A stretch of 64,000 bases of DNA from Bittarella massiliensis (ex Durand et al. 2017) (GCF_017566145.1 NZ_JABFCL010000002.1:1-64000), one strand, 5' to 3'; positions 9,707 through 19,703 are shown, counted from the first letter of the stretch. The notes: a model not told the origin generated them from the letters alone. Numbers and translations are program-made.

Positions 9707-9744
9707 GCTGCGCGGGTGAGGCTCCCCTGCCTCGCCCGCGCAGC
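9707..9744 (+). promoter_or_regulatory. Strong intercistronic hairpin between glgA and glgP
   Basis: A 15-bp stem (GCTGCGCGGGTGAGG with CCTCGCCCGCGCAGC, one G-U pair) has an 8-nt loop and is not followed by a T run. It may be a partial attenuator or an mRNA-end stabiliser that separates synthesis from breakdown genes. I see no clear promoter behind it. Confidence 0.7.
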
Positions 9745-9801
9745 TTGCCCTGCTTATCGGGGCGATGCCTGAAACGCAGTAATTTTTGCGGGAGGTACGA
9801 G

Positions 9802-12243
9802 ATGAAATCGACCAAACAGACGCCCGAGGTGAAGGCCATCGTGGGCAAGCTCAAACGGCATTTCGGCAAGACCCTGGAGAACGCCACAAGGGAGGAGCTG
9901 TACAAGGCCAGCGCCATGTGCATCCGCGACGAGGTGGTGGACAAGTGGACCGCGGCCAACGCCGCGGTGGAGAAAAAGGGACTGAAAAAGGTCTACTACA
10001 TGTCCGCCGAGTTCTTGATGGGCCGGGCCTACATCAATAATCTGGTCAATCTGGGGCTGTTGGAGCGGTATAAAACCGCCTTTGCAAACCTGGGATTGGA
10101 CATCGAGGAGGTCGCCTCGCAGGAGCGGGACGCCGGCCTCGGCAACGGCGGCCTGGGCCGCTTGGCCGCCTGCTTCCTGGAATCGCTGGCCACCCTTGAC
10201 CTGCCGGCCATGGGTTGCGGCATCCGCTACGAATACGGGCTGTTCAAACAGCGCATCATCGACGGCGAGCAGGTGGAGATGGAGGACAACTGGCTGGAGG
10301 ACGGCTGTGTCTGGGAGATCGAGCGCCCCGATGAAGAGGTGGAGGTCCACTTTGGCGGCGAGATCGTCGAGACCTGGACCGACCACAAGATGAAGGCCGA
10401 ACACAAAAACTACTACACCGTGATGGCGGTGCCCTACGACATGCCGGTGGTGGGCTACAACAGCAAGTGCCCGGCCACCCTGCGGCTCTGGAGCGCCCGG
10501 GCCAAAGACCGGTTTGATCTCAAGAGCTTCAATTCGGGCGACTACATGCAGGCCATGCAGGAACGAGAGGCGGCCGAGGTCATCAGCAAGGTGCTCTACC
10601 CCGACGACAGCCACGAGCAGGGCAAACAGCTGCGCCTCAAGCAGTTTTACTTCATGACATCCGCCACCATGCAGAACCTGGTGCGCACCCACAAGGAGCG
10701 CCATGGCGACCTGCACAGTCTGCCCAACTACGTGGCGGTGCAGATCAACGACACCCATCCCACCCTGGCCATGCCCGAGTTGATGCGCATCCTGATGGAC
10801 GAGGAAAACTACACCTGGGAAGAGGCTTACAACATCGTCTCCCGGATGTTCAACTACACCAACCACACCATCATGGCAGAGGCCCTGGAGTGCTGGGAGG
10901 AGGGGATGTTCAAGAACCTGTTGCCCCGCATCTACTCCATCGTGCAGGAGCTCAACCAGCGCTACTGCGAAAAGCTGAATCGCTACTACCCCGGGGACAT
11001 GGACCGCATCAGCAATATGGCCATTGTGGCTTACGGCCAGATTCGAATGGCCAATCTCTGCGTGGCCGTTGCCCGCCGGGTCAACGGGGTGTCCCAGTTG
11101 CACGGAGCTATCCTCAAAAACGACCTCTTCGCCGACTCCTACAAAATTTACCCCCAAAAGTACCTGGCCATCACCAACGGCATCACCCACCGGCGCTGGT
11201 TGGCAGTGGCAAACCCATCCTTGACCAAACTGATGACCGAGACCATCGGCGACGGCTTCATCAAGGACTACCGCCAGTTCGACAAGCTGATGGAGTATGT
11301 GGAGGACGAGGCCTTTTTGGAGAAGTTTGCCGCCGTCAAGCAGCAGAACAAGCAGCGGTTGGCTGACTACCTCCTGAAAAAGCAGGGGATCGAAGTCAAC
11401 GTCAACTCGATCTTCGACGTGCAGGCCAAACGGCTGCACGAGTACAAGCGGCAGTTGCTCAAGTGCCTGCACATCCTCTACCTCTACAACTCTCTGCAAC
11501 AAGACCCCGACGCGGTGACCACCCCCATCACCTTCTTCTTTGCCGCCAAGGCCGCCCCCGGGTACGCCCGGGCCAAGAGCATCATCCGCCTGATCAACAC
11601 CATCGGCGAACTGGTGAATAACGACCCGGCCACCAAGGGCAAGCTGCAGGTGGTGTTTATCGAAAATTACGAGGTCTCTTCGGCCGAGGTGCTGATCCCC
11701 GCCACCGACATCAGCGAACAGCTCTCCACCGCCGGGCTGGAGGCGTCGGGCACCGGCAACATGAAGTTCATGATGAATGGGGCCGTGACCATCGGCACCA
11801 TGGACGGGGCCAATGTGGAGATTTACGACCAGGTGGGGCCGGAGAACATCTACATCTTCGGGGCCAACGTCAAAGAGATCAAGACCATGCAGACCTACAA
11901 GACCTACCGGCCCGGCGAATACTTTGAGAAAAATCTCGACGTGCGAGCCGCTCTGGACCGCCTTATTGACGGCACCCTGCCGGGGGTCTCGGCCCACCGC
12001 TTCTCCGACCTCTACCAGTCGCTGCTCTTTGGCGACTACGACGGGGCCGACAAGTACTTTGTCCTCCACGACCTGCCCTCCTACATCGGCAAGTTTACAC
12101 GGGCCTACAAAAAGTACTGCGCCGATCCCAAGGGCTGGCAGAAGATGGCCGCCATCAACACCGCCAAGTCGGGGGTGTTCAGCAGCGATCGCACCATCAC
12201 CGAGTACAACGACAAGATTTGGAAGCTGGAAAAACTGAAGTAA
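9802..12243 (+). CDS. glgP: Glycogen/starch phosphorylase
   Basis: The 813-residue GT35 enzyme releases glucose-1-phosphate from alpha-1,4-glucan ends using phosphate and pyridoxal phosphate. Visible motifs are the N-terminal YYMSAEFLMGR, GNGGLGRLAACF, and the PLP-binding EASGTGNMKFMMNGA with its Lys. The frame is open from 9745, but the ATG at 9802 has GGAGGT 5 nt upstream and gives the usual N-terminus. It is in the same orientation as glgBCDA, so the operon encodes both synthesis and breakdown. Confidence 0.96.
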   Translation: MKSTKQTPEVKAIVGKLKRHFGKTLENATREELYKASAMCIRDEVVDKWTAANAAVEKKGLKKVYYMSAEFLMGRAYINNLVNLGLLERYKTAFANLGLDIEEVASQERDAGLGNGGLGRLAACFLESLATLDLPAMGCGIRYEYGLFKQRIIDGEQVEMEDNWLEDGCVWEIERPDEEVEVHFGGEIVETWTDHKMKAEHKNYYTVMAVPYDMPVVGYNSKCPATLRLWSARAKDRFDLKSFNSGDYMQAMQEREAAEVISKVLYPDDSHEQGKQLRLKQFYFMTSATMQNLVRTHKERHGDLHSLPNYVAVQINDTHPTLAMPELMRILMDEENYTWEEAYNIVSRMFNYTNHTIMAEALECWEEGMFKNLLPRIYSIVQELNQRYCEKLNRYYPGDMDRISNMAIVAYGQIRMANLCVAVARRVNGVSQLHGAILKNDLFADSYKIYPQKYLAITNGITHRRWLAVANPSLTKLMTETIGDGFIKDYRQFDKLMEYVEDEAFLEKFAAVKQQNKQRLADYLLKKQGIEVNVNSIFDVQAKRLHEYKRQLLKCLHILYLYNSLQQDPDAVTTPITFFFAAKAAPGYARAKSIIRLINTIGELVNNDPATKGKLQVVFIENYEVSSAEVLIPATDISEQLSTAGLEASGTGNMKFMMNGAVTIGTMDGANVEIYDQVGPENIYIFGANVKEIKTMQTYKTYRPGEYFEKNLDVRAALDRLIDGTLPGVSAHRFSDLYQSLLFGDYDGADKYFVLHDLPSYIGKFTRAYKKYCADPKGWQKMAAINTAKSGVFSSDRTITEYNDKIWKLEKLK

Positions 12244-12256
12244 AGGCGGGACAAAT

Positions 12257-14275
12257 ATGAGTATCCCTTTGAAGCCGGGGGTGTCTGCCCGGCACCTGAG
12301 CCTGGACAGCCGCTACCGCAGCCCTCTGGGGGCCATGCCCACCGGGGAAAAGGTGCGCCTTTGGCTGGAGATTACCGAGGGCCAGGTGGAAGGGGTCGCC
12401 CTTCGGGTCTACCGGGGCGATCGATCCGAGGACATCCCCATGGCGCGGGAAAAGGACGGCCGCTATGCCGCCGATCTGGCGGTGGGGGAGAAGCCCTGCG
12501 TGCTCTGGTACCAGTTTGTGCTCACCCTGCCGGGTGGACGTCACCTCTACTGCGGGCTGCCCTTTGGGCAGATGGCGGGGACTGGCTCTGTCTACACCGA
12601 GCCGCCAGCCAGCTTTCAGCTGACCGTCTACGACCGGGATTTCCAGACCCCCGACTGGGTGAAGAAGGGGGTCATGTACCAAATTTTCCCCGACCGTTTC
12701 AAGCAGGGGGACCCCCGCAACGCCAGCAAGGGCCGCCGCTACCACGAAAAGATGGGGCGGACGGTGCGGCTGCACGAGAGCTGGGATGAACTGCCCGACT
12801 ACCTGCCTGCCGAGGGGGAGGACTTCTATACCCCCTGTGATTACTTCGGGGGCGATCTGAAAGGGATCGAGGACTCCCTTCCCTACCTCAAAGAGATGGG
12901 GGTCACCGTCCTCTACTTAAACCCCATTGTGGAGGCCGACTCCAACCACCGCTACAACACCGGCGACTACAAGAAGGTGGACCCCCTGCTGGGGAGCAAC
13001 GCCGCCTTTGCCAGCCTCTGTCTCAAGGCGGGGGAGTGCGGTATCCGCATTCTCTGCGACGGGGTGTTCTCCCACACCGGCAGCGACAGCATCTACTTCA
13101 ACAAGCTGCAAAACTACAATAACCTGGGCGCTTACCAGGGGGAGCAGTCCCCCTACTACCGGTGGTTTGACTTCTTTGGCGACCGGGAACACTACCGCAG
13201 CTGGTGGGGCTTTGACACCCTGCCCGAGGTCAACGAGGGCGAGCCCAGCTGGCAGGAGTACGTGATCACCGGCAGGGGCAGCGTCTTTGACTGCTGGTTG
13301 CGGTTGGGGGCTTCCGGCTTCCGGCTGGACGTGGCAGACGAGCTGCCCGACGAGGTCATCGCCCTGATGCGCAAAAAGGTCAAGTCCCGCAGTGAGAACA
13401 ACCTGCTGCTGGGAGAAGTCTGGGAGGACGCCACCATCAAGGAGAGCTACGGCCACAAGCGCCAGTACGCCCTGGGCCGGGGACTCGACAGCGTGATGAA
13501 TTACCCCTTCCGGGGGGCGGTCATCGACTACCTGTTGGAAAAGTCTACCGCGCTGGAACTGCGGGACTTCCTCTGCGCCCAACAGGCCAACTACCCCAAG
13601 CCCATGTATTACAGCCTGATGAACCTGCTCTCCTCCCACGACGTGGCCCGCATCCGCACGGTGTTGGGGACCGAGATCGACGGGGAGGGGATGGAGCGGC
13701 CCGACCAGGCCGCGTTCCTGCAGGGCATTGGCGACTATGAGGCCGCACAGGGAAAAGGGCGCACCCGCCTGGCCATGGCGCTGCAGTTCGCCGTCCCCGG
13801 CATCCCCAGCACCTATTACGGCGACGAGTGGGGGATGCAGGGTCTCAAGGACCCCTTCAACCGGGCTCCCTTCCGTCCCGAAGGGGAGGAAGAACTGCAC
13901 CAGGTGGTGCAGCGGCTGGGCTCCCTGCGGGCCGCCACCCCCGCCCTGCAAACCGGGTATGCGGCCTTTTTTGCCCCCGCTCACGAGGTCATTGGGGTGC
14001 TGCGCTTCTGCCTGGATGGGCAGGATGCCTTTGGCGAGGCGGCGGAGGACGGCACCTATCTGGTGCTCTGCAACCGGGACGAGGTGGACCAGGAGCTGAC
14101 TGTCGACCTGCGCCAGCCCTTCCCCGGGCTGGACGAGCCGGTTTTGGCGCGGTTGCGCGCCGAGCCCTATGCGGTGGCGGAAAATGTATTCAGCGCCGCC
14201 GTCGCCCCAGTGGAGGAAGGGAAAGTCACCCTGACCCTGCCGGCGGAGGACTTTGCTGTCTATCGAGTTCGCTAA
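12257..14275 (+). CDS. Glycoside hydrolase family 13 alpha-glucan hydrolase (neopullulanase/maltodextrinase type)
   Basis: The 672-residue protein has an N-terminal beta-sandwich (about residues 1-125, CBM34-like) and a GH13 barrel opening with VMYQIFPDRFKQGDP. Catalytic elements are FRLDVADE (nucleophile Asp), LLGEVWED (acid/base Glu), and NLLSSHD (Asp). There is no signal peptide, so it probably acts on intracellular maltodextrin or branched limit dextrin from glycogen. It lies 13 nt after glgP and is the last gene of the operon. Exact specificity (alpha-amylase, neopullulanase or cyclomaltodextrinase) cannot be told from sequence alone. Confidence 0.92.
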   Translation: MSIPLKPGVSARHLSLDSRYRSPLGAMPTGEKVRLWLEITEGQVEGVALRVYRGDRSEDIPMAREKDGRYAADLAVGEKPCVLWYQFVLTLPGGRHLYCGLPFGQMAGTGSVYTEPPASFQLTVYDRDFQTPDWVKKGVMYQIFPDRFKQGDPRNASKGRRYHEKMGRTVRLHESWDELPDYLPAEGEDFYTPCDYFGGDLKGIEDSLPYLKEMGVTVLYLNPIVEADSNHRYNTGDYKKVDPLLGSNAAFASLCLKAGECGIRILCDGVFSHTGSDSIYFNKLQNYNNLGAYQGEQSPYYRWFDFFGDREHYRSWWGFDTLPEVNEGEPSWQEYVITGRGSVFDCWLRLGASGFRLDVADELPDEVIALMRKKVKSRSENNLLLGEVWEDATIKESYGHKRQYALGRGLDSVMNYPFRGAVIDYLLEKSTALELRDFLCAQQANYPKPMYYSLMNLLSSHDVARIRTVLGTEIDGEGMERPDQAAFLQGIGDYEAAQGKGRTRLAMALQFAVPGIPSTYYGDEWGMQGLKDPFNRAPFRPEGEEELHQVVQRLGSLRAATPALQTGYAAFFAPAHEVIGVLRFCLDGQDAFGEAAEDGTYLVLCNRDEVDQELTVDLRQPFPGLDEPVLARLRAEPYAVAENVFSAAVAPVEEGKVTLTLPAEDFAVYRVR

Positions 14276-14301
14276 AAAGGGCGTGAACGAGAAATTGGCA
14301 G

Positions 14302-14344
14302 AAAAAGAGCGGGGACCGTCTGTCTGGGCGGTTTCCGCTCTTTT
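14302..14344 (+). terminator. Terminator of the glycogen operon
   Basis: AAAAGAGCGG..ACCG pairs with CGGT..CCGCTCTTTT around a loop and ends in T residues. The flanking A run could let it work from the other strand too. Confidence 0.82.
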
Positions 14345-14380
14345 CCGGTCAGGGGGGATGGAGTTCCCCCCAAAAGGGGA

Positions 14381-14416
14381 GAACCCGGCGCAATTGCTGC
14401 GCCGGGTTCTCTTTAT
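14381..14416. terminator. Second, probably bidirectional terminator between the amylase and surface-protein genes
   Basis: A perfect 12-bp stem, GAACCCGGCGCA with TGCGCCGGGTTC, around a 5-nt loop is followed on plus by TCTTTATTT. It sits between the ends of two convergent genes. Confidence 0.78.
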
Positions 14417-14465
14417 TTCCCGCACCGACAGAAGTCAGGTTGGGGGATATAGGACTGCCAGAAGG

Positions 14466-17400
14466 TTATTGGGCGGTGGCGGCGTCGGGGTCTTCTCTCT
14501 CGTCGCTGTCCTCCCGCCGTTTGATGGAGAGAACGGTGACAACCAGCTGAACTGCGGCAATCAGGGCCATGAGCAGGGTCCAGCGGTCGGTAAAGATCAT
14601 GGGGTTGTGGATATTTTCGGTGAGGAGGAAGGCCACAATCGAGCCGATGGCCGGCAGCAGGCTGAACACCCGCCAGAAGCCCTTGCGCTTGAGCTGCTCC
14701 TTCTCCTCTTCCTCCTCGCGGGCCGATGCGCCCTCTTCCCTCTCCTCTTCCCGCTTTTTCTTGCCGACAAAGTAGAAGATCAGCAGCAGGAGAGAGGCGG
14801 CGGTGGTGGCGATGGCCAGAATCAGGTTGAGCAGCGCCCAGGAGGGAAAGACCGACTGCGGGGTTTCCAGGTCGGGAATTTCCACATCGACGGCGGGGGC
14901 CTGGGACTCAGGGGTCTCCTGTTCGGGAATCTCCACCTCAGGGGGTTCCGGGGCGACGGGGTTGGCCGGACCGGCCGGCGTCGCGTCGGGCGGGATCACC
15001 ACCGGGGTCACCGGTGAAACGGGGGTGGGAGGGGTGGCCGGCGTGTCAGGCGTCGGGGGATTGACCGGGGGGATGACGGGGACTTCTACTGCCGAGTAGA
15101 GAACTCGAATCACAGCACCGCTGCGAACGGTCTCTGGCAGCTGCTCCGGGGCGTACCCGCGGAAGGCGTATCCCGCGTACTGGTTGGGGGCAATCGCCTC
15201 CACCGCCAAGGTGTCGTCGGCGCCCGCCCAGACCTGGCGCTCAACGCGCTGGGTGTCGCGGGGGGCGTCCTCTCCGTCAAGCCAGTGCTCGACGGTGTAA
15301 GACAGAGTCTTGGTCTGGCTGTCGTCCTGCCGGTAGTAAAGGGCAATCACCCCGCCGTTTTCAATTGTGGCGGGCAGTTCAGCCGGGCTGGTGTGGTCCA
15401 GGGTGTAGCCGGTGTAGGTGCGGGGGGAGAGGGGGGCCACCGCCAGGGTGTCGGCAGCGCCGGCCCAGACCTGGGCGGTCACCGTGTCCAGGTCGCGGGG
15501 GGCGCGCTCGCCCTCCACCCAGTGCTCAACGGTGTAGGACAGGGTCTTGACCTTGCTCTCGTCCGCGCCGTAGAGGGCGCGAATCACGCTGCCGCTCTCC
15601 ACCGTCTCGGGCAGGGTCTCGGGGTCGGTGCCGCGGAACTGGTAGTTTTCAATGTTCTGGGGTGAGACGGGCTGAACTGCCAGGGTGTTTTGGTGCAGGG
15701 GAACCTGGGCGTTGACCGTCTCGGTGGCTCGGGGGGACTGCTCGCCCTCCACCCAGTGCTCAACGGTGTAGAAGACGGAGTGGCTCGGCGCGCGCTCGGT
15801 AAAGCGGATGTTGTCAATGTTGACCAGCTGGCTGCCGCTGAGGGGATAGGTCGCGGCGCGGCCGTCCGCGCAGGGGTAGTCGGTGTAGCGGTCGCCGTAC
15901 TGGCTGTCGCTGTTTCGCAGATAGGCGGTGCCATCGCCTGTCGAGAGGGCAAAGGAGTGATAAACTCTTCTCTCAAGGGTGAACTTGTTCACAAGGGGGT
16001 TGATGGGCAGGTTTAAACTGGCGATCACTCCGCCGCTGTCGTCGAGGAGCTGCATTGCCGTCTCGGCGTCCAGGGTCAGCTCGTTGTCTGTTTTCACAAA
16101 GCTGCCGCTCTCCGAGAAGCCGTCAAACCGGCCGTTTAGAACGCCGTTGACGCCGGAGAGGTCGCTGTTTTTGCGGTCGATGGCCCACTTCTCGCCGGAG
16201 GCGTAGGCCTCGAGGACGACCGAGGAGTCGATGGCGATAACGCTGCCGTCAGCGTACCCGCCCCCGCCGATGGCAGCTGCCGAGGGGCCGCCCACCGCCT
16301 TGATACGGGCGCTGTTTTGAAGGGTGATGACACCGCCGCCCACGGCCCGGCCGCCGCCGATCCCAGCGCTGGAGGAGCCGCCAAAGGCCTCGACCTTGCC
16401 GCCAGAGATGGCGATGCGCTCAATTTTGTTGTCGGAACCCTGGGAGTTGCCGCCGCCGATCCCGGCCCCGGAGTTGCCGCCCCTGGCGGTGATGGTGCCG
16501 CTCAAAATGGCGATGTTGCCGCTGTTGTTGCCATTGCCGCCGCCAATGCCAGCCGAGTTGGGGCCGCCGGTGGCGCGGATGGCGAGGGCGCTGTCGCTGC
16601 CCCCCTCGGTGCCCAGGGTGATGTCCCCGGCGCTAAAGGTGGAGCTGGAGCGCATGCCGCAGCCGATGCCGGCCCCGCCGAGGGAGCTTTCGGCCATCCC
16701 GCCGCCGACAGCGATGATGTCGCCGGCGGTGATGGTGACCTGGTTTCTCCCCTTGGCGGAGAAGGGGTATTCGCCCGAGCCGATCCCCGCTGCGCCCGAC
16801 CCGCCGGTGGCCTCAACGACGCCGCCGGAGATGTTCACGTGGGCAATGCGCTGAAAGCCGCCGCCGATGCCGGCGCCCTGGCTGCCGCCTACAGCAGTGA
16901 CTCGCCCGGCAGTGATGGTGACGTAGGCCGCGATGCTGCCCTCCCCAGAGGAGTTGCAGCCGTTGGAGCCGCCGCCGATCCCCGCGCCGCCGCCGTTGCC
17001 GGTGGCGTGAATCTGGCCGCCCTGGATGGCGATGACGCCGCCAAAGCTGCCGTCGCCGCCGCCAATGCCCGCCGCACGGCTGCCGCCGATGGCGGTGATG
17101 TCCCCCGAAGTGATGGTGACGTTGCCCGAGGGGGTGCGGTCGCCGGAGCCGATGCCCGCCGCCGCACTGCCGCCCCGGGCGGTGAGGGCGCCGCTGCCGG
17201 CGAGGGTGAGGGCGCTGTCGCCAGCCACCTGGATGCCGGGCCGGCCACTGCCGCCGGTGAGGTCGCTGGACTGCGCCAGGGAGATGCGGGCGCTGCCGCT
17301 GGTCACCGAGACGGGGGCCTTGTTGGCCGGGGCGGCGACACTCACCCCGTGCAGGGTGACATCGGCCACCTGGCCCGCCTCGCCCGCCAGGGTCACGGTG

Positions 17401-17687
17401 TGGGCGGTGCTGCCCCCCAGCTGGGAGATGACCGGGTGGTCGTCGAGGACCTCGGCCCCGCCGGCCTGCACCAGGTACTGGTGGCCATCGGCTTTGGCGG
17501 TGACGGCGATGTCGCCGTCGTCGAGATACCAGACTCCCCCCTCGCGCTGGGCCGGGGCTGCCAGCACGGCGGTGGACGTTCCCAACACCAGGGCAGCGGA
17601 CAGGGCCGCCGCCAAAATGCGCTGGGCTGCCCGCTGGCCGGGCCGGCGCTTCCCTGTTCTGGGCGAACGCTGTTTCATTCTGCTCAT
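14466..17687 (-). CDS. Large secreted/membrane surface protein with Gly-rich beta-helix repeats and MucBP-like repeats
   Basis: The 1073-residue product has an N-terminal signal peptide (about residues 20-43, ending AVLAAP). From about 150 to 490 it carries at least a dozen repeats built around AAGIGGG/GAGIGGG followed by ITxGxITA, which suggests a right-handed beta-helix of the carbohydrate-binding surface type. Three or four repeats of about 70 residues follow, each starting YTVEHWVEGE and containing LP.TV.SGxVI, like MucBP-type repeats. A Pro-rich stretch, one membrane segment near residue 950, a charged Glu/Lys linker and two more membrane segments end the protein. There is no LPXTG motif. 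Function is probably adhesion or matrix binding (inference). GGAG precedes the chosen ATG. Confidence 0.82.
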   Translation of the reverse strand: MSRMKQRSPRTGKRRPGQRAAQRILAAALSAALVLGTSTAVLAAPAQREGGVWYLDDGDIAVTAKADGHQYLVQAGGAEVLDDHPVISQLGGSTAHTVTLAGEAGQVADVTLHGVSVAAPANKAPVSVTSGSARISLAQSSDLTGGSGRPGIQVAGDSALTLAGSGALTARGGSAAAGIGSGDRTPSGNVTITSGDITAIGGSRAAGIGGGDGSFGGVIAIQGGQIHATGNGGGAGIGGGSNGCNSSGEGSIAAYVTITAGRVTAVGGSQGAGIGGGFQRIAHVNISGGVVEATGGSGAAGIGSGEYPFSAKGRNQVTITAGDIIAVGGGMAESSLGGAGIGCGMRSSSTFSAGDITLGTEGGSDSALAIRATGGPNSAGIGGGNGNNSGNIAILSGTITARGGNSGAGIGGGNSQGSDNKIERIAISGGKVEAFGGSSSAGIGGGRAVGGGVITLQNSARIKAVGGPSAAAIGGGGYADGSVIAIDSSVVLEAYASGEKWAIDRKNSDLSGVNGVLNGRFDGFSESGSFVKTDNELTLDAETAMQLLDDSGGVIASLNLPINPLVNKFTLERRVYHSFALSTGDGTAYLRNSDSQYGDRYTDYPCADGRAATYPLSGSQLVNIDNIRFTERAPSHSVFYTVEHWVEGEQSPRATETVNAQVPLHQNTLAVQPVSPQNIENYQFRGTDPETLPETVESGSVIRALYGADESKVKTLSYTVEHWVEGERAPRDLDTVTAQVWAGAADTLAVAPLSPRTYTGYTLDHTSPAELPATIENGGVIALYYRQDDSQTKTLSYTVEHWLDGEDAPRDTQRVERQVWAGADDTLAVEAIAPNQYAGYAFRGYAPEQLPETVRSGAVIRVLYSAVEVPVIPPVNPPTPDTPATPPTPVSPVTPVVIPPDATPAGPANPVAPEPPEVEIPEQETPESQAPAVDVEIPDLETPQSVFPSWALLNLILAIATTAASLLLLIFYFVGKKKREEEREEGASAREEEEEKEQLKRKGFWRVFSLLPAIGSIVAFLLTENIHNPMIFTDRWTLLMALIAAVQLVVTVLSIKRREDSDEREDPDAATAQ

Positions 17688-17867
17688 TCCTTTCTCCTGT
17701 GGGGGTGCAAATGCGGCATGCTTTTCTTCTCTCTATTGTCATCCTATCAGCTCACGGTCACAAATGCGGTCACGAAACAGAGAATTTTTGAAAAAGATCA
17801 AAAAATGCTTAATCGCTAAGTTGGAACTGAAATAGATCAGCGGGAAAGGTTTTTCCCAATATGGCGC

Positions 17868-17909
17868 AAAAAGGGAGGGCGCACGGCCAAAAAGCCGCGC
17901 GCCCTCCCC
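17868..17909 (-). terminator. Terminator of the malQ-pgm operon
   Basis: On minus, GGGAGGGCGC-type and GCGCCCTCCC arms with an inner CGGC/GCCG extension form a long stem followed by TTTTT. Confidence 0.88.
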
Positions 17910-17933
17910 GAAAAGGCGGTCAACAGGGAACCG

Positions 17934-19655
17934 CTATTTGGTCAGCTCGTCCATCAGTGCGCTGACAGCCGTGACCAACTTCTCAAACTTCTCGTCCGCC
18001 TCGGCCTGGGTCTTGCCACTGGCCGAGAGATAGGCTTTCAGCTTGGGCTCGGTGCCCGAGGGGCGAAGGATGAAGCTCCCCCCGTCGATCTGGTAGCTGA
18101 GCACGTCCGATTGGGGCAGGGTGATGGCGCTCTCCTCGCCGGTGGCGCAGTTCACCTGCTTTTGCAGCAGGTAATCGGCGTAGGCGGTGATGGGGTAGCC
18201 GGCAATCTCCTTGGGAGCGTCTGCCCGCACCGCCTTGACCGCCCCCTGGATTTTGGCGATCCCCTCTTTGCCGGCCAGGGTCTTGGAGAGGACCTTCTCG
18301 TCGAAATAGCCATACTTCTCGTAGAGGGCGCAGAGGGCGTCGTAGAGGTTCATCCCCTTTTCGGCGTAGTAGCAGGCCATCTCGGTGGTGAGGGTGGCGG
18401 CGATGCAGGCGTCCTTGTCCCGCACAAAGGTGCCGCTGAGATAGCCGAAACTCTCCTCAAAGCCAAAGAGGAAGGTCCCCTTGCCGGTGCGCTCGCTGAG
18501 TTTGATCTGCTCGGCGATGAACTTGAAGCCGGTGAGCACCCGGCGCAGCTCTACCCCGTAGTGGGCGGCGATGACGTCGGCCATCTCGGTGGAGACGATG
18601 GACTTGACCACGAACTCGTCCCCCTTGCGCTCGCCAATTTTCTGGGAGAGAATGTAGTCCAGCAGCAGCACCCCGATCTGGTTGCCGGTGAGCACCTGGA
18701 AGGAGCCGTCCTTTTTCCGCACGGCCACCCCCAGCCGGTCGCAGTCGGGGTCGGTGGCCAGCAACATGTCGGCCCCCACCTGGTTGGCCAGTTCGGTGGC
18801 CAGCACAAAGGCGGCAGGGTCCTCGGGGTTGGGGGCGCTCACGGTGGGGAATTTGGGGTCGGGCAGTTCCTGTTCCTTCACCACGTAGAGGTGCTGAAAG
18901 CCCAGCCGCCCCAGCACGGTGCGCACCGGGATATTGCCGGTGCCGTGCAGCGGGGTGTAGACGATGTTGAGGGAATCCTTCTGGGCGTCGATGGCCGAGC
19001 GGTTGATGCAGACCGAGAGCACGTCCCGGTAGTACTGCTCGTCGATTTCCTTGCCGATGAAGTGCAGAAGCCCCGCCTCCTGGGCGGTCTTCTGCTCCAT
19101 GGGAGCCACCGAGAAGATGTCGGTGATCTTTTCAATGTAGCCGGTGACGGTGGCGGCGTCCTCCACGGCCAGCTGGCCGCCGTCCTCCCCGTAGACCTTG
19201 TAGCCGTTGTACTGGGGCGGGTTGTGGCTGGCGGTGATGACCACCCCGGCGATACAGCCCAGCTTCAGTACCGCGTAGGAGAGCTGGGGAACCGAGTGCA
19301 GGCACTCGTAGAGGTAGACCTTGACGCCGTTTTGACAGAGGACCAGGGCGGTCTCCAGGGCAAAGCGGTCGCTGTACAGCCGGGAGTCGTAGGCGATGGC
19401 CACCCCCCGCTCGGCCCCGCCGATCTCGTTGATGTAGTCGGCCAACCCCTTGGTGGCCTGGCGGACGGTGAAGATGTTCATCCGGTTGGTGCCCAGGCCG
19501 ATGGTGCCCCGCATGCCGGCGGTGCCAAATTCCAGCGGCTTGTAGAAGCTGTCCTCACAGAGGGCGTCGTCAGCGCCGATCTGGGCCAGCTCCCCCTCGT
19601 ATTCGGTGCCCTTCAGGGCGGCGCTCCAGGCCGCATAGGTGTCCTTGTAGCTCAT
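17934..19655 (-). CDS. pgcA: Phosphoglucomutase (alpha-D-phosphohexomutase family)
   Basis: The protein of 573 residues interconverts glucose-6-phosphate and glucose-1-phosphate, linking glucokinase to GlgC and GlgP to glycolysis. Four family signatures are present: TASHNPPQYNGYKVY (phosphoserine loop), DPDCDRLGVA (metal-binding loop), GFEESFGY (sugar-binding loop), and RPSGTEPKLK (phosphate-binding loop). Two start codons lie 6 nt apart; I chose the inner one, at 19655, because GGAAGG is only 2 nt from the outer one. It follows malQ in what looks like a two-gene operon. PgcA could also act on glucosamine substrates, so the exact name is moderately certain. Confidence 0.93.
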   Translation of the reverse strand: MSYKDTYAAWSAALKGTEYEGELAQIGADDALCEDSFYKPLEFGTAGMRGTIGLGTNRMNIFTVRQATKGLADYINEIGGAERGVAIAYDSRLYSDRFALETALVLCQNGVKVYLYECLHSVPQLSYAVLKLGCIAGVVITASHNPPQYNGYKVYGEDGGQLAVEDAATVTGYIEKITDIFSVAPMEQKTAQEAGLLHFIGKEIDEQYYRDVLSVCINRSAIDAQKDSLNIVYTPLHGTGNIPVRTVLGRLGFQHLYVVKEQELPDPKFPTVSAPNPEDPAAFVLATELANQVGADMLLATDPDCDRLGVAVRKKDGSFQVLTGNQIGVLLLDYILSQKIGERKGDEFVVKSIVSTEMADVIAAHYGVELRRVLTGFKFIAEQIKLSERTGKGTFLFGFEESFGYLSGTFVRDKDACIAATLTTEMACYYAEKGMNLYDALCALYEKYGYFDEKVLSKTLAGKEGIAKIQGAVKAVRADAPKEIAGYPITAYADYLLQKQVNCATGEESAITLPQSDVLSYQIDGGSFILRPSGTEPKLKAYLSASGKTQAEADEKFEKLVTAVSALMDELTK

Positions 19656-19703
19656 GGTCATTTCCTTCCTTTCCCGTTTGATCTCAAAAGAGGGGTGTAT
19701 CCC

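Noticed and set aside
9754..12069. A 771-codon open frame opposite glgP
   Set aside because: Antisense shadow of a full-length phosphorylase; no start signal.
16247..17200. Tandem repeats as a CRISPR array
   Set aside because: The repeats are in frame and encode GAGIGGG protein repeats of uneven spacing; there are no conserved repeat-spacer units or cas genes.
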